Shown here: positions 38,544 through 49,679 of the stretch, in pieces
Position numbering within the stretch: position 1 is the stretch's first letter
Layout: the number at the start of each line of letters is the position of its first letter
Assembly (NCBI GenBank): GCA_020002185.1
Contig: CM034534.1
Location: 64,407,966 to 64,471,965 of the forward strand
Source: Paraescarpia echinospica
Taxonomy: Eukaryota > Annelida > Polychaeta > Sabellida > Siboglinidae
Length of the DNA stretch: 64,000 nucleotides
Reading direction: 5' to 3'
Made by a program: the position numbers and the translations under genes
Notes under the pieces: generated by a model
Told to the model about the DNA's origin: nothing
Seen by the model: the letters and a program-made list of their open reading frames with translations, nothing else
Databases searched by the model: none

Positions 38544-41500
38544 GTAATTGTAATTGGCCATTGTAATTGCTTTAATTGTTCAATTACAATTCAATTACTT
38601 TCCCATAGTTTCTCCAATTGTGGGTGAAACTCCCAGAACTGTTTTTTTTATTTCATTATGAAAACCAAGGCTGTTTCCCTCTGAAATCACCTTCCCTCTC
38701 ATACTCCCCACTTTTTGGGGTGTTATAGTCAGACAGTGATTCTTGCTGGTGAACATGGGCAGATAACAGCTGTCTGCCTGTCCTGCCACAGTCCTGTTGC
38801 ATAAATCATTTAGCAGTGTCTTTCCAAACAATCAGTCACCCATGGACAGGCACAGTGCCAACTAGTCTTTATTTACCTTATTGACATGGTACATTGGAAG
38901 CACTGACAGAGAAATAAAAACATGGCTTCTCTTCCATTGGGGAGGGCATATATAGCTGACCCATTGAAGCACTAGTTCTAGCAGTAGCAGGCTTCAACAG
39001 TTGACAAGTGTCAAGTAGGAGGCCAAGAACAAATGATAGGTCTGTGGTCCAGTGCTACACAGGCTAGCTGTACTAATTGTAATTTAGTTAAATAAGGCTG
39101 TGTACTAACACTATCCTTGTTCAAACCAGACAGGTGTCAACTGTCAGACTCTAGGTTTGAGGAACTGATGTTTCTGAGGTGCAACAGTCACCACCGATGA
39201 ACAATGAACAGCATCTATCTAACAGATGATCATGCGACTGTGATGTGTGTGCTGTATGTATTGTTATGTATGTTGTATCATCATGTGACTGTGAAATGTG
39301 TGTTGTATGTATTGTTATGTATGTTGTATCATCATGTGACTGTGATGTGTGTGTTGTATGTATTGTTATGTATGTTGTATCATCATGTGACTGTGATGTG
39401 TGTGTTGTATGTATTGTTATGTATGTTGTATCATCATGTGACTGTGAAGTGTGTGTTGTATGTATTGTTATGTATGTTGTATCATCATGTGACTGTGATG
39501 TGTGTGTTGTATGTATTGTTATGTATGTTGTATCATCATGTGACTGTGAAGTGTGTGTGTTGTATATATTGTTATGTATGTTGTATCATCATGTGACTGT
39601 GATGTATGTGTTGTATGTATTGTTATGTATGTTGTATCATCATGTGACTGTGAAGTGTGTGTTGTATGTATTGTTATGTATGTTGTATCATCATGTGACT
39701 GTGATGTGTGTGTTGTATGTATTGTTATGTATGTTGTATCATCATGTGACTGTGATGTGTGTGTTGTATGTATTGTTATGTATGTTGTATCATCATGTGA
39801 CTGTGAAGTATGTGTTGTATGTATTGTTATGTATGTTGTATCATCATGTGACTGTGATGTGTGTGTTGTATGTATTGTTATGTATGTTGTATCATCATGT
39901 GACTGTGATGTGTGTGTTGTATGTATTGTTATGTATGTTGTATCATCATGTGACTGTGAAATGTGTGTTGTATGTATTGTTATGTATGTTGTATCATCAT
40001 GTGACTGTGAAGTGTGTGTTGTATGTATTGTTATGTATGTTGTATCATCATGTGACTGTGATGTGTGTGTTGTATGTATTGTTATGTATGTTGTATCATC
40101 ATGTGACTGTGATGTGTGTGTTGCATGTATTGTTATGTATGTTGTATCATCATGTGACTGTGATGTATGTGCTGTATGTATTGTTATGTATGTTGTATCA
40201 TCATGTGACTGTGATGTGTGTTGTATGTATTGTTGTGTATGTTGTATCATCATGTGACTGTGATGTGTGTTGTATGTATTGTTGTGTATGTTGTATCATC
40301 ATGTGACTGTGATGTGTGTGTGTTGCATGTATTGTTATGTATGTTGTATCATCATGTGACTGTGATGTGTGTGTTGTATGTATTGTTATGTATGTTGTAT
40401 CATCATGTGACTGTGATGTGTGTGCTGTATGTATTGTTATGTATGTTGTATCATCATGTGACTGTGATGTGTGTGTTGCATGTATTGTTATGTATGTTGT
40501 ATCATCATGTGACTGTGATGTGTGTGTTGCATGTATTGTTATGTATGTTGTATCATCATGTGACTGTGATGTGTGTGTTGCATGTATTGTTATGTATGTT
40601 GTATCATCATGTGACTGTGATGTGTGTGTTGTATGTATTGTTATGTATGTTGTATCATCATGTGACTGTGATGTGTGTGTTGTATGTATTGTTATGTATG
40701 TTGTATCATCATGTGACTGTGATGTGTGTGTTGCATGTATTGTTATGTATGTTGTATCATCATGTGACTGTGATGTATGTGTGTGTGTTGTATGTATTGT
40801 TATGTATGTTGTATCATCATGTGACTGTGATGTGTGTGTTGTATGTATTGTTATGTATGTTGTATCATCATGTGACTGTGATGTGTGTTGTATGTATTGT
40901 TGTGTATGTTGTATCATCATGTGACTGTGATGTGTGTGTGTTGCATGTATTGTTATGTATGTTGTATCATCATGTGACTGTGATGTGTGTGTTGTATGTA
41001 TTGTTATATATGTTGTATCATCATGTGACTGTGATGTGTGTGTTGTATGTATTGTTATATATGTTGTATCATCATGTGACTGTGATGTGTGTGTGTTGCA
41101 TGTATGTTGTATCATCATGTGACTGTGATATGTGTGTTGTATGTATTGTTGTGTATGTTGTATCATAATGTGACTGTGATGTGTGTGTTGTATGTATAGT
41201 TATGTATGTTGTATCATCATGTGACTGTGATGTATGTGTTGTATGTATTGTTATGTATGTTGTATCATCATGTGACTGTGATGTGTCTGTTGCATGTATT
41301 GTTATGTTACCTATATCTTCACACATAACGCCAGTACTGGCGCTTCTGCACTGGTTGCCAGTCAGACAACGCATTGTGTTTAAAGTACTTGTGTATATTT
41401 ACAAGGTGCTCCGTGGTTTGGCGCCGAAGTACCTTGCACATCTACTACATCCACGAACTCGCAACCCTCATCTTTGGCAGCTTCATGACCATCTTCAGCT

Positions 41501-44500
41501 TGCAGTTCCACGAGCATCAAAATCCATCGGCAAGGAGTGTTTGGCATAACTGGTCCGGCCAAATGGAATGAACTGCCACTGACTCTACGAGATGCTCCGT
41601 CTGTGTTTTTATTTAAACGTCACCTGAAGACATATTTATTTAAACAAACTTATGGTGGACAATAGCAAGATTTATTTATAGGACGTTTTAGTGACTCTTG
41701 TTAATTTATTAATCTGTTTTTTATTTTGTAAATTAATTAATTTATAACTAATTTATATATTATTTTAATTGTTTTTATAATGTTTCTATATTTTGAGCGC
41801 ATTGATTAGTTAGAGATCGCGCAGTAAAAGAACCTTTATTATTATGTATGTTGTATCATCATGTGACTGTGATGTGTGTGTTGTATGTATTATTATGTAT
41901 GTTGTATCATCATGTGACTGTGATGTGTGTGTTGTATGTATTATTATGTATGTTGTATCATCATGTGACTGTGATGTGTGTGTTGTATGTATTATTATGT
42001 ATGTTGTATCATCATGTGACTGATGTGTGTGTTGTATGTATTATTATGTATGTTGTATCATCATGTGACTGTGATGTGTGTGTTGTATGTATTGTTATGT
42101 ATGTTGTATCATCATGTGACTGTGATATGTGTGTTGTATGTATTGTTGTGTATGTTGTATCATCATGTGACTGTGATGTGTCTGTTGCATGTATTGTTAT
42201 GTATGTTGTATCATCATGTGACTGTGATGTGTCTGTTCCATGTATTGTTATGTATGTTGTATCATCATGTGACTGTGATGTGTCTGTTCCATGTATTGTT
42301 ACGTATGTTGTATCATCATGTGACTGTGATGTGTCTGTTCCATGTATAGTTATGTATGTTGTATCATCATGTGACTGTGACGTGTCTGTTGCATGTATTG
42401 TTATGTATGTTATATCATCATGTGACTGTGACGTGTCTGTCGCATGTATTGTTATGTATGTTGTATCATCATGTGACTGTGACGTGTCTGTTGCATGTAT
42501 TGTTATGTATGTTATATCATCATGTGACTGTGACGTGTCTGTTGCATGTATTGTTATGTATGTTGTATCATCATGTGACTGTGACGTGTCTGTTGCATGT
42601 ATTGTTATGTATGTTATATCATCATGTGACTGTGATGTGTCTGTTCCATGTATTGTTATGTATGTTATATTATCATGTGACTGTGATGTGTCTGTTCCAT
42701 GTATTGTTATGTATGTTATATCATCATGTGACTGTGACGTGTCTGTCGCATGTATTGTTATGTATGTTGTATCATCATGTGACTGTGACGTGTCTGTTGC
42801 ATGTATTGTTATGTATGTTATATCATCATGTGACTGTGACGTGTCTGTTGCATGTATAGTTATGTATGTTGTATCATCATGTGACTGTGACGTGTCTGTT
42901 CCATGTATTGTTATGTATGTTGTATCATCATGTGATTGTATGTGACATGTAAGTTTGAATAAAGAGCCTCAATGCAACTTTGCTTTGTGATCTGTTTATA
43001 TTATTTTGAGCGAAACAAAAATCCATTGTAATTGACAATTATAATTGAATATATTTTGGGACAGTAATTGTATTTGAAATGCAAAATAATTGTAACTGTA
43101 ATTGAAAATTATCCAAACATGTAATTGATCAATGTAATTGAACCCAACCCTGACCTAGATATAAACTGAATTATTTAAAGTAATACCAAAATGCCCCAAT
43201 TTTGGCAAGGCGCTTTGGAAGAACACACACACTTGCACTAGCTTGCATATAGTTAGTCCTAGGAAACAACAGTAACAGCCGTGCATACATAGATATGACT
43301 AGTTGAGTGGCACCCCTTCAAGCATAGTGTCCTGCCACCCATGTATAGTAACAACGGCTTTTAAAACTGCTTAATATCACCACATATTGTCATACGTTTT
43401 GTTTCATCATTTGCATTTGTGATTGTCCTTACAAATATACCTTCTTCTTTCTTCATTTCTGCCACTGGACTAATATAACTGTGTAGGTTTAATTTGCCCA
43501 CCCCAAAGTTTGACCTACATTGCCACAGAGCGCACTTGTGAAGATAAATCACTAGAGCATTCACAAAAGACTGCCCAGTCATGCTGATGTTTGTGAAACA
43601 TACATTATTACTAGTTTAGGAACAATTTACATAAATTTGCAATTAACTGACTTTACATGTGAAACCCTACAAAATAGTAGACGTTTTTGCATGTAAATCA
43701 CATGCATTATAATTAATTTGTAGAGAGTCTGGGATCTGAATAACTGAATAAATTAGCCAGAACCTTGAGATGACAACACAACCAAACAAATATAACTGTT
43801 GAATTCTCACTGATGCAAGACTTGAATGTGGTAGTGATTTAAAACAACCAAAGACAGAAGGAACAGGTCCAACTGATTGGTGCCATTGTCTAAGTGTGCC
43901 CTGCTAGACTTTGTGCAGCCTGTCTAGAGGTGACAATGGTGTATCAGTGGCTGACATGACCCAGACGTGACACCAGTACAGACCTCCGTACCATACAACG
44001 CCTAGTATAAGCTTTCTGTCACACTCTCTCAATTATGGTAAACACACAAGATTTAACAAGATTGCCATCCAGAAAATTAATTCTAGATGGCAATTCTAGG
44101 AAGCCTTTTGGCTTATCAAGAGTCCAGTACTTTTTATCTATGTGTATCCCGCCCTTTTAAGGTATGTGTCGATTTTATTTTAAAACATATTCATGCTACT
44201 AGCACCAAAACAATCAGGAGATAATCTGTTCCATTCATTTACAGTCCTTTGTGAAAATGAGAACTTTCTTATATCTAATCTACACTGCTCCTTTGCTAAT
44301 GTAACTTCATGTCCTCTAGTCCTTCTATCATTCTTAACTGAGAAAAAAATATTTCTATCAATATTTTTAATACCATTTATTATTTTAGACACTTCTATCT
44401 GATCTCCTCTCAATCTCCTGGTCTCTAGTGTTGTTAAACCACATTCTTTTAGGCGAATTTCATAACTAAGATCCCTCAGTTTTGGTATCATTTCAGTTCC

Positions 44501-47500
44501 TCTCCTCTGTACTCTTTCTAGCATATCTATGTCCTTTCTGCGATATGGCCTGCACGCTTGTATACAATATTCTAAATGAGGCCTAACTATTGTTTTGTAC
44601 AGTGGTATTATTAGCTCTTTCTCTTTATACGTTATGTTTCGCCTAATTAATTCAAGGATTTGATTTCCCTTTGAAGCGGCAATACCACACTGCTCTGAAA
44701 CCTTCATATCACCTTTTCTTTTACAGTAGTACTTAGTACAGAATCTCCCATTGTATACTCTACATCTTCGTTCCCTTGTCCTGTGTGGAGGTATTTATAT
44801 TTCCCAAATTTGAATAACATTTGCCATTTTTCTGACCATTGTATTAACCTGTCAAGATCATCTTGTAGATGCTGTCTATCTTCATCATGTTTAATCCTTC
44901 TAAACAATTTTGTATCATCCACAAATTTCAACACCTTGCTTGTTATATCATCGTCCAAATCGTTGATATATATATTAAGAATAATATAGGTCCCAGTACT
45001 GATCCCTGTGGTACCCCACTAAAAACTGATTTCCAGTTTGAAGCCTCCCCATCAACTACCACCCGTTGTCTTCTGTCAATTAGCCATTTTTCTATCCAGT
45101 TAATTAAACCATTTCCTATGCCAATCTTTGATGTGGCACTTTGTCGAATGCTTTCTGAAAATCTAAGTAGATGATATCTACTGGTGATCCCTCGTCTACC
45201 CACTTAGTGATATCTTCCAAAAAAACATAACATATTTGTTAAGCATTACCTAGCTTTTAGAAACCCATGTTGAGATGGGTTTAACAAGTTATGTTTAACA
45301 AGAAAATCTGATCTGATATGATATTTAATTAATCTTTCTAATATTTTGCAAATCACTGACACTAAAACTCGCTGGTCTGTAGTTCTGACTTGTTTCTGGA
45401 ACCTTTCTTAAATAACGGTATAATGTTTGCTTCTTTCCATTCTAAAGAATCCACGCCCTCTTCTAATGACAAGTTGAAAACTGTTACAAGCGGTACGCTA
45501 ATTTGTTCTAAAATGTCTTTGCTGGTGGTATGCTAGTTTGTTCTACAATGTCCAATAGTAGTTTGGGTAGAATCCTATCCACTCCAGGTGATTTAGTGTC
45601 CTTCATAGCCCTAATTTTCTTAGCTACCATTTCTGGGGTTACAATTAATGTGGCTGCACTAGCTATTATATGCTTCTTATATGAAGATAAGCTAACCATT
45701 TTTTCTCAGAGTTTGCCTCATATACTAAACAATATTCCAGACCAAAAATAATTGATTTTTTTATGTTGTTTAGAGATATTTAAATGTGTTTAAAGACAAT
45801 AAAAAATATGTCAAAATGGCATTTTATTTCATTTTGAGAAACTCCCCAAAAGAAAAATTTGTATGGTTGTAAGTACAAACATGTTATTGACATTCACAGG
45901 TTTTTTTTGTAAACAAATGCATGTTAAGTTTGATACAGCTTCATAAACATTTTGCTACAATGTTGAAAGACAGCAAAAATCCGTACTGCATTTTTGGCAC
46001 GACCCCTTCACCAAACATAAAACCATCTCGTGCAATTTTGGGTAAACACAAGTCGAGTTCATATGCCAAGTTATGGCTTTGTAAGTATTGTAGTTTTTAT
46101 ATAAAGTTACGTAAAATGAGCAATATAGCAGCGTATGTGCAAACCGAGATGCTATTTACACCTCAAAAGTCCGCTAACACACAATATTCTTAAACAAAAA
46201 TATACCTAGGTTGATGTTAAAATGATTGAACTAATGCAATCAAAAAGTTTCAAAGTTAGTCAAAAAGTTATAACGGCAAAATCATGTTGGGTCCAGATTC
46301 GACACAAGGGCCATGTCTTTCTTTGGCTTGTATTGGTTTCTGACTTCCAATTCGGTGCACAGCCACCATTTGTTACAGCAGTAACCTGCACGATTATATC
46401 GTTCTCCCACGGCCCCAGCGGCGTAGACTGACACAAACTGGAGCGTTATTTGGGCCTCAAAGGGGGCATAGAACGCAATACTTTATTCATGTTTTATAAC
46501 AACACATTATATTTTTTTAAAGTTCACACTGATAGAATTAACACAATCAACTTGCTAGATCAATTCAAAGTATCGTAATTTATGAAGATTTGGCTATGCC
46601 AAGCAGCAAACAAAATGTTACAATCTCAATATGTTGGAAATAACACACTGATGGTAATAATAAAGCTTGTTTGGCATTAAACATAATGATAGACTGATAA
46701 TGTATAATTATCAACTCAATGAACAGGGATTGGAATTTTGCTTGCAGTTATTTTTACGATGAACATATTTCAACCATAAAGCTTATGTTACCACCGTGAA
46801 ACATTTAAACATTATGTTAAATATTAATTTTGATAGTAATTAATATTATGAAACTAACATATGAGCACAACAGCCCTTTTGTGCTTTGGCTTGTGGTAGG
46901 TGAATGATTGCCTTCGTAGCATTGTCTACAGAGAGTAGTGTCTGTTAACTCGTAGACCTACACTTACACTGTATGTTAACTGGACACTGATTTTTTTAAA
47001 CAATTAAAATAGATGGAACTTAACTTACACAAGTCAAAACAAATTGTCGATGATTTAATAGTGTTACATCGTAATTTGATTTATTATAAATATGCCTTTA
47101 ATTTTAACAATCATCTTTAGCTCTAACTTATTTTTTTTATTTGTGTATATATTGTCATTTATTTTAACTAATTTAATATTATTAATTTTATGTAACTTAT
47201 TAATGTTCTGCATATATAAATATATATATATATATACACACACACATATATACAATTATGTATTCTAAGCGCCTCCGAATGGATTTATATACATTTATGG
47301 CGCTATATAAGTGTTCTTCTTCTTATTATTATAGTCCTGTTGTATCCGCAGTGGTGCATGACTCACTGTCATTTGGGCAGTGCATGTTATGCGGTCCCTG
47401 TTTTGGTGGTCATGGTCCCTGCTATCAGCTCTCGTAACAAAAACCCTGATATATACATCTATATAAGTATAGATATACACACGGTTCTGCGGACCAATTT

Positions 47501-48445
47501 TGGCAAATGGAGGAAAAGGCCAGTTGGTGTTGACTTCAATCATTTATGAGAGTATCTAGTGCCATTATTAGGCACAGTCAATTTGTCAGCAATCATTTAA
47601 TTTTTGGTTTGGTTACTCAGCTCAATTTCTTACTTCTTATTTTTATATATCTGGACAACAATATATTCAAGGGGCTGGGCTCTTGCAAGCACACTTAGCA
47701 AGCACATTTAGCTGCGTGATGCAAGCACATTTAGCTGCGTAACAATGATTTGACAGCTACCAAGCTACACCCAGCTAGGTTAGGTTAAGATGACCCAAGA
47801 ATCCATTCATATACCACTGTGAATGTGATGTACTTTGCAGCTTGCAGGAAGCACCAGTTCCCACAAGTTGACGGCACCAGATGGAGTTTGTAATTAACCA
47901 TAATATGTAGTATTTATAAATTAATTCTGTTTTGGGGGGCATTCTGTAAAGTAGGCACTATTTGGGCAATATGCCAATACCCCTAGCCTAGCCCTAGGGC
48001 CAGGCCCTACTTCAAATTCAATCGTAATCATACCAGTTTGCTAATTTTAGTTACTCGAATAAAACGAATCAAAGTTGTAGTTTAACAAACTCTCCTGATT
48101 GGTAAATACTGGAATACCTCTAAGTATCTTCATGACATGAACGCAACATAACTGCGTTCTTGACGAAAACATACAAACTACTGCCACAAATGGCGACGAT
48201 TTCCCCAATTATCACCCATTACGGTAATGTCAGCGATGGGGCACACCGGTCTGGTGGCCCAATGTGGACGCGATTTTCGCTAAAATTACCACATTTGGTA
48301 ACGGAGAATGCAGCCTTCGTACCTTCACACAATCGACGGGATACATAACGACGTGTTCCATGATGCCGGCGGCAGCGCCAGCCACCATGTGAGTCGACAT
48401 GGTGGTTGCCGGCGGCAGCGACTCGTACGGGTCGTCCTCCTCCAT
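23852..48445 (-). CDS. Mitoferrin-like mitochondrial iron carrier (SLC25 family), 4 exons, complete
   Basis: - strand exons: 48445-48323, 28625-28406, 27952-27896, 24444-23852 (stop TAG). The joined protein is about 330 residues, close to vertebrate mitoferrins. It has the three SLC25 repeats, with signature motifs PVDCVK-TRMQ (split by intron 1), PVEVIKQRMQ and [13 protein letters not shown]. Diagnostic mitoferrin words are [34 protein letters not shown] and [15 protein letters not shown]. Expected role: import of ferrous iron across the inner mitochondrial membrane for haem and Fe-S synthesis. Start chosen at 48445 because ATG there has A at -3 and G at +4; an in-frame upstream ATG at 48565 would add 40 residues. 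Introns are 19.7 kb, 453 bp and 3.45 kb. The first holds DNase II exons, the N gap and transposons; see findings for doubts about that interval. Vertebrate SLC25A37 and SLC25A28 are both possible counterparts, so no symbol is given. Confidence 0.93.
24540..25033 (+). mobile_element. 3' fragment of a non-LTR retrotransposon
   Basis: On the + strand, with frame breaks, it encodes the common LINE C-terminal module: [16 protein letters not shown] near 24570-24625, then [10 protein letters not shown] and [16 protein letters not shown] near 24740-24830. It ends in a (TTATTA)n tail at 25016-25033. Lies in mitoferrin intron 3 about 100 bases from the exon 4 acceptor, in antisense orientation. Confidence 0.75.
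25105..25540 (-). mobile_element. Probable LINE 3' UTR fragment, - strand
   Basis: The reverse complement ends in CAATAAAGTTATTGAATCTTG, a typical tail of LINE 3' UTRs. The rest is non-coding, so the call rests on that tail only. Confidence 0.4.
26090..27806 (+). mobile_element. Non-LTR retrotransposon reverse transcriptase (CR1/L2-like group), frameshifted
   Basis: On the + strand: [20 protein letters not shown] and [15 protein letters not shown] (26430-26690), then after a frameshift [18 protein letters not shown] (26830-26870). The catalytic region continues with [20 protein letters not shown] (27000-27060) and [19 protein letters not shown] (27120-27180), then [18 protein letters not shown] (27310-27365). 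The YADD box is intact but the frame is broken at least three times. A short (ATT)n tail at 27790-27806 marks the 3' end. Located in mitoferrin intron 3, about 90 bases from exon 3, antisense to the gene. Confidence 0.85.
28700..29887. other. Mitoferrin intron 1, AT-rich, no gene seen
   Basis: No coding signal is recognised. A small palindrome at 29826-29877 pairs GCCAGGGGGC with GCCCCCTGGC, and the - strand frame at 29702-29514 has no recognisable domain. Confidence 0.5.
29888..29895. repeat. Left target-site duplication ACCTAGAT of the hAT-like element
   Basis: ACCTAGAT directly precedes the terminal CAGGGTTGGG at 29896. The same eight bases directly follow the right terminus at 43152 (43153-43160). 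Eight bases is the hAT duplication length. Confidence 0.8.
30592..32598. repeat. 51-bp minisatellite, array 1, about 39 copies
   Basis: Unit of 51 bp (17 codons) built on ATCATCATGTGACTGTGATG and TTGTATGTATTGTTATGTATG. Because 51 is a multiple of three, long open frames run through it; they are artefacts. Bases 31440-31560 are degenerate. Copies vary mainly at TTGTATG/TTGCATG/CTGTATG and TGTGAT/TGTGGT. Confidence 0.97.
32599..32652 (+). mobile_element. LINE 3' fragment cut off by the gap
   Basis: Encodes [13 protein letters not shown] on the + strand and is identical to the start of the fragment at 41309, until the N run begins. Confidence 0.8.
32653..33652. other. Assembly gap of exactly 1000 N
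   Basis: The run is 1000 bases long, a typical fixed-size scaffold gap, so its real length is unknown. Confidence 0.99.
33653..34325 (-). mobile_element. RTE-like LINE reverse transcriptase fragment
   Basis: On the - strand: [20 protein letters not shown] (34310-34255), then [14 protein letters not shown] (34180-34130), and after a frame break [16 protein letters not shown] (34015-33965). Both ends are truncated, one by the gap and one at DNase II intron sequence. Confidence 0.8.
34395..38015 (-). CDS. Deoxyribonuclease II, partial (three internal exons)
   Basis: - strand exons 38015-37832, 36664-36592 and 34556-34395, joined in phase with good splice sites. The translation begins [13 protein letters not shown] and continues [77 protein letters not shown]. 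This is the N-terminal half of DNase II, an acid endonuclease of lysosomes that degrades DNA from engulfed cells. The HTKG motif holds the first active-site His of the pseudo-dimeric PLD-like fold. The signal-peptide exon and the C-terminal half with the second His motif were not found in the window. Missing 3' exons could fall in the gap at 32653-33652, but missing 5' exons should be at higher coordinates and are not visible. It sits in the first intron of mitoferrin on the same strand, an arrangement that may be an assembly artefact. Confidence 0.9.
34396..37440. other. DNase II introns and repeats
   Basis: Apart from exon 36664-36592 and the LINE relic at 35640-36020 this is AT-rich intron. 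A 41-bp direct doublet sits at 36247-36330 (AGAATATTAATTTT and TATGTTTGTCACCTACAGGT repeated). Confidence 0.5.
35640..36020 (+). mobile_element. Decayed LINE reverse transcriptase fragment
   Basis: In shifting + strand frames it reads [17 protein letters not shown], then [20 protein letters not shown], then [14 protein letters not shown]. These are reverse transcriptase blocks ending in the YADD box, heavily decayed. Confidence 0.75.
37470..37798. repeat. Dispersed repeat about 320 bp, inverted partner at 59660-59975
   Basis: Words such as CCAGTCTTGAA, GGCCATTATTGGCC, AGTTTTTTTCAATGACAAAC, CTAGACTTGGAACT and GTTGTAATTACCCATCTTGG recur in reverse complement at 59660-59975 in the same order with moderate divergence. 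Both ends carry GCCAGTCT-type words. It lies just downstream of DNase II exon 38015-37832. Confidence 0.8.
38025..38335 (-). mobile_element. tRNA-derived SINE, - orientation
   Basis: Read on the - strand the head has a pol III A-box-like TGGCACAGTGC and a B-box-like GGTTTGAATCC (near 38315-38270). The body holds GCTGAATGCTTCCCAGAGAA and ends GGACTGGATACTGCACTATA, TAAGAACTTATCTTTACTTT. Two more copies occur at 61740-61810 and 62880-63105 in the same orientation. The tail stops about 10-15 bases before the DNase II acceptor at 38016. Confidence 0.7.
38486..38542 (+). repeat. (GT)n microsatellite
   Basis: About 28 GT units in the left subterminal region of the second hAT-like copy; the first copy has only a short GTGTGTGTG at the equivalent place (29979). 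Confidence 0.95.
39229..41308. repeat. 51-bp minisatellite, array 2, about 41 copies
   Basis: Same unit and left boundary as array 1, with extra variants (TGTGAAATG, TGTGAAGTG). The last part of both arrays shares the same irregular units (TTGTTGTG, TATATATG, a TATCATAATG unit, TATAGTTATG), so they are colinear copies rather than independent expansions. Confidence 0.97.
41309..41846 (+). mobile_element. LINE 3' fragment inserted in the minisatellite
   Basis: + strand: [40 protein letters not shown], then after a frame break [20 protein letters not shown] and [17 protein letters not shown], stop. An AT-rich 3' UTR ends in TTATTATT at 41838-41846, followed at once by the next minisatellite unit. 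This is the C-terminal part of a CR1/L2-like ORF2, 5' truncated as is usual for LINE insertions. Confidence 0.85.
41847..42944. repeat. 51-bp minisatellite, array 3, about 21 copies
   Basis: Continuation of the array beyond the LINE fragment, with a different variant spectrum: GTGTCTGTTCCATG and GTGACGTGTCTGTTGCATG units dominate from 42175. One unit near 42021 lacks the GTG of CTGTGAT. Confidence 0.97.
43153..43160. repeat. Right target-site duplication ACCTAGAT
   Basis: Directly follows the terminal CCCAACCCTG. It matches 29888-29895 and does not match GCATTCAC, which precedes the nearer left end at 38395. Confidence 0.8.
43161..44165. other. Mitoferrin intron 1, no gene seen
   Basis: A - strand open frame of 73 codons at 43582-43361 (containing [14 protein letters not shown]) has no recognised domain and no flanking exons, so it is not called as a gene. 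Confidence 0.45.
44166..45760 (-). mobile_element. CR1-like non-LTR retrotransposon, 3' part of ORF2, frameshifted
   Basis: Read on the - strand: [20 protein letters not shown] (45630-45570), then [13 protein letters not shown] near 45160, [18 protein letters not shown] (45025-44970) and [13 protein letters not shown] (44925-44885). The C-terminal module follows at 44700-44180 ([70 protein letters not shown]). The YADD box reads FVDD. At least four frame breaks show it is inactive. Lies in mitoferrin intron 1, sense to the gene. Confidence 0.9.
45761..48322. other. Mitoferrin intron 1, AT-rich, no gene seen
   Basis: Short frames at 45921-46193, 46222-46431 and 47295-47549 have no recognisable domain. 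A (TA)n/(CA)n run lies at 47213-47247. Confidence 0.5.
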
Positions 48446-49416
48446 CGTCGCTGACCGTCGCAAGGTCCGTGTCTCCCGCTCGTATCCACGTCCCAAATGC
48501 CGACTAGATGCTTCGTTTATTGAACGGATCTTATCAATCTGTTGAGATATTGCGTTACAACGCAATAAGTCAACCCATGGTCAAGGTCCCGTAGGCATCG
48601 TCGACGTAGCGTGGGTCAAACTCTTGAGTGAGTCTTCCTATTTTCTAACCCGCGGCGTTGACCAATGACTCGCAAGGAGGTCAGGTCACGACTTCGCATT
48701 TTTCCGGTTCATCCAAATCGCACGTTTCAGCACGCTTTAATGAATTTGAATGTGTTGAAGTGCGCAGGATTGGAACCAAAGTTCACTAGTATACGTGTTA
48801 TTCGTTCGCACTGGTTTTCGGTTGTTTTTTTAATAAAGAGGTTGCGCGGGTTTTCGTGGTACATTCTTTTTCCAAATCTAACTAGATCTAACACATTAAT
48901 TATATTAATATTGGGTCATGGATATTTCAGGGACTTATGCTTAACAATATATTTGCGCAATATAATATTTTTGATCAACCATGATTTTGTGAATGTATAT
49001 ATCCACGACCTAACCGTTACTAGGAATTTGATAAATTATTACGTAATGTCAACAAGTATATGGTGTTCATAACAATTTACTTCCTGATCATTTATTGAGT
49101 TACCTTAAGAGCGTGTGTGATAATCACAATCATAATACCCGCACAGAAAACAGTAATTACAAAATAAAATATAATAGAACGGCACATAAAGCTGCTTACA
49201 TTAGCTTAAAGATCCAAAAATATGGAATTAATTACATCCAGATCTGCAGACAATGTCACGGAGAACAGTTATCAGTTTTAAAATAATTATAAAAGAATTC
49301 TACAAAATTACGAAAGTTTGTACTAATTATTACCAATACACAATTTAGTTATTTGTTAATTGTTATATGGTGTATCCATGTACACGTTGTATTAAATAAA
49401 AAACTATTGGCTTATG

Positions 49417-49448
<32 letters not shown>

Positions 49449-49640
49449 CTTGAATATATATAGTATACAATACACAAATTAAGCAACTTATAGGAGAAAG
49501 TTGCTAAACTAAATTTAGTCAATTGTGTTTATTGAATATAAGAAATAAGCATTCATAGGAATGCAAAAAATATAAGTTTTTATAACTTCGATCATGTATT
49601 TCCTTTCAACTTATTTGTAAAATGATTGTATATAGAGTTT
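48446..49640. other. Mitoferrin 5' region and upstream flank
   Basis: Bases 48446-48560 are the likely 5' UTR on the - strand, without in-frame stops. No TATA box is obvious. Upstream is AT-rich sequence with (TA)n at 49417-49450. Confidence 0.45.
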
Positions 49641-49679
49641 TAGGTATTCACAGCATCCAGATGCTGTATTTGGTTCAGT

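Larger units (their letters stand above)
29896..43152. mobile_element. hAT-like element with terminal inverted repeats, apparently split by duplication or misassembly
   Basis: Terminal CAGGGTTGGG...TCAATTA at 29896 and at 38395 (two left ends), and its reverse complement TAATTGAACCCAACCCTG ending at 43152 (one right end). The subterminal regions are rich in TAATTGTAATTG words. The interior is the 51-bp minisatellite plus a LINE 3' fragment; no transposase is visible, so the element is non-autonomous. Left copies 29896-32652 and 38395-41362 are colinear and very similar; the second carries about 100 extra bases near 39085-39185 and a longer GT run at 38486-38542. Joining 29896-32652 to 41363-43152 would give one element of about 4.5 kb with matching target duplications. 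Confidence 0.6.

Noticed and set aside
39204..42945. Open frames of up to 365 codons on both strands
   Set aside because: Same minisatellite artefact; no start context, codon bias or domain.
43361..43582. Possible small gene or DNase II exon on the - strand
   Set aside because: No similarity to DNase II N-terminus, no signal peptide and no clear splice sites in phase.
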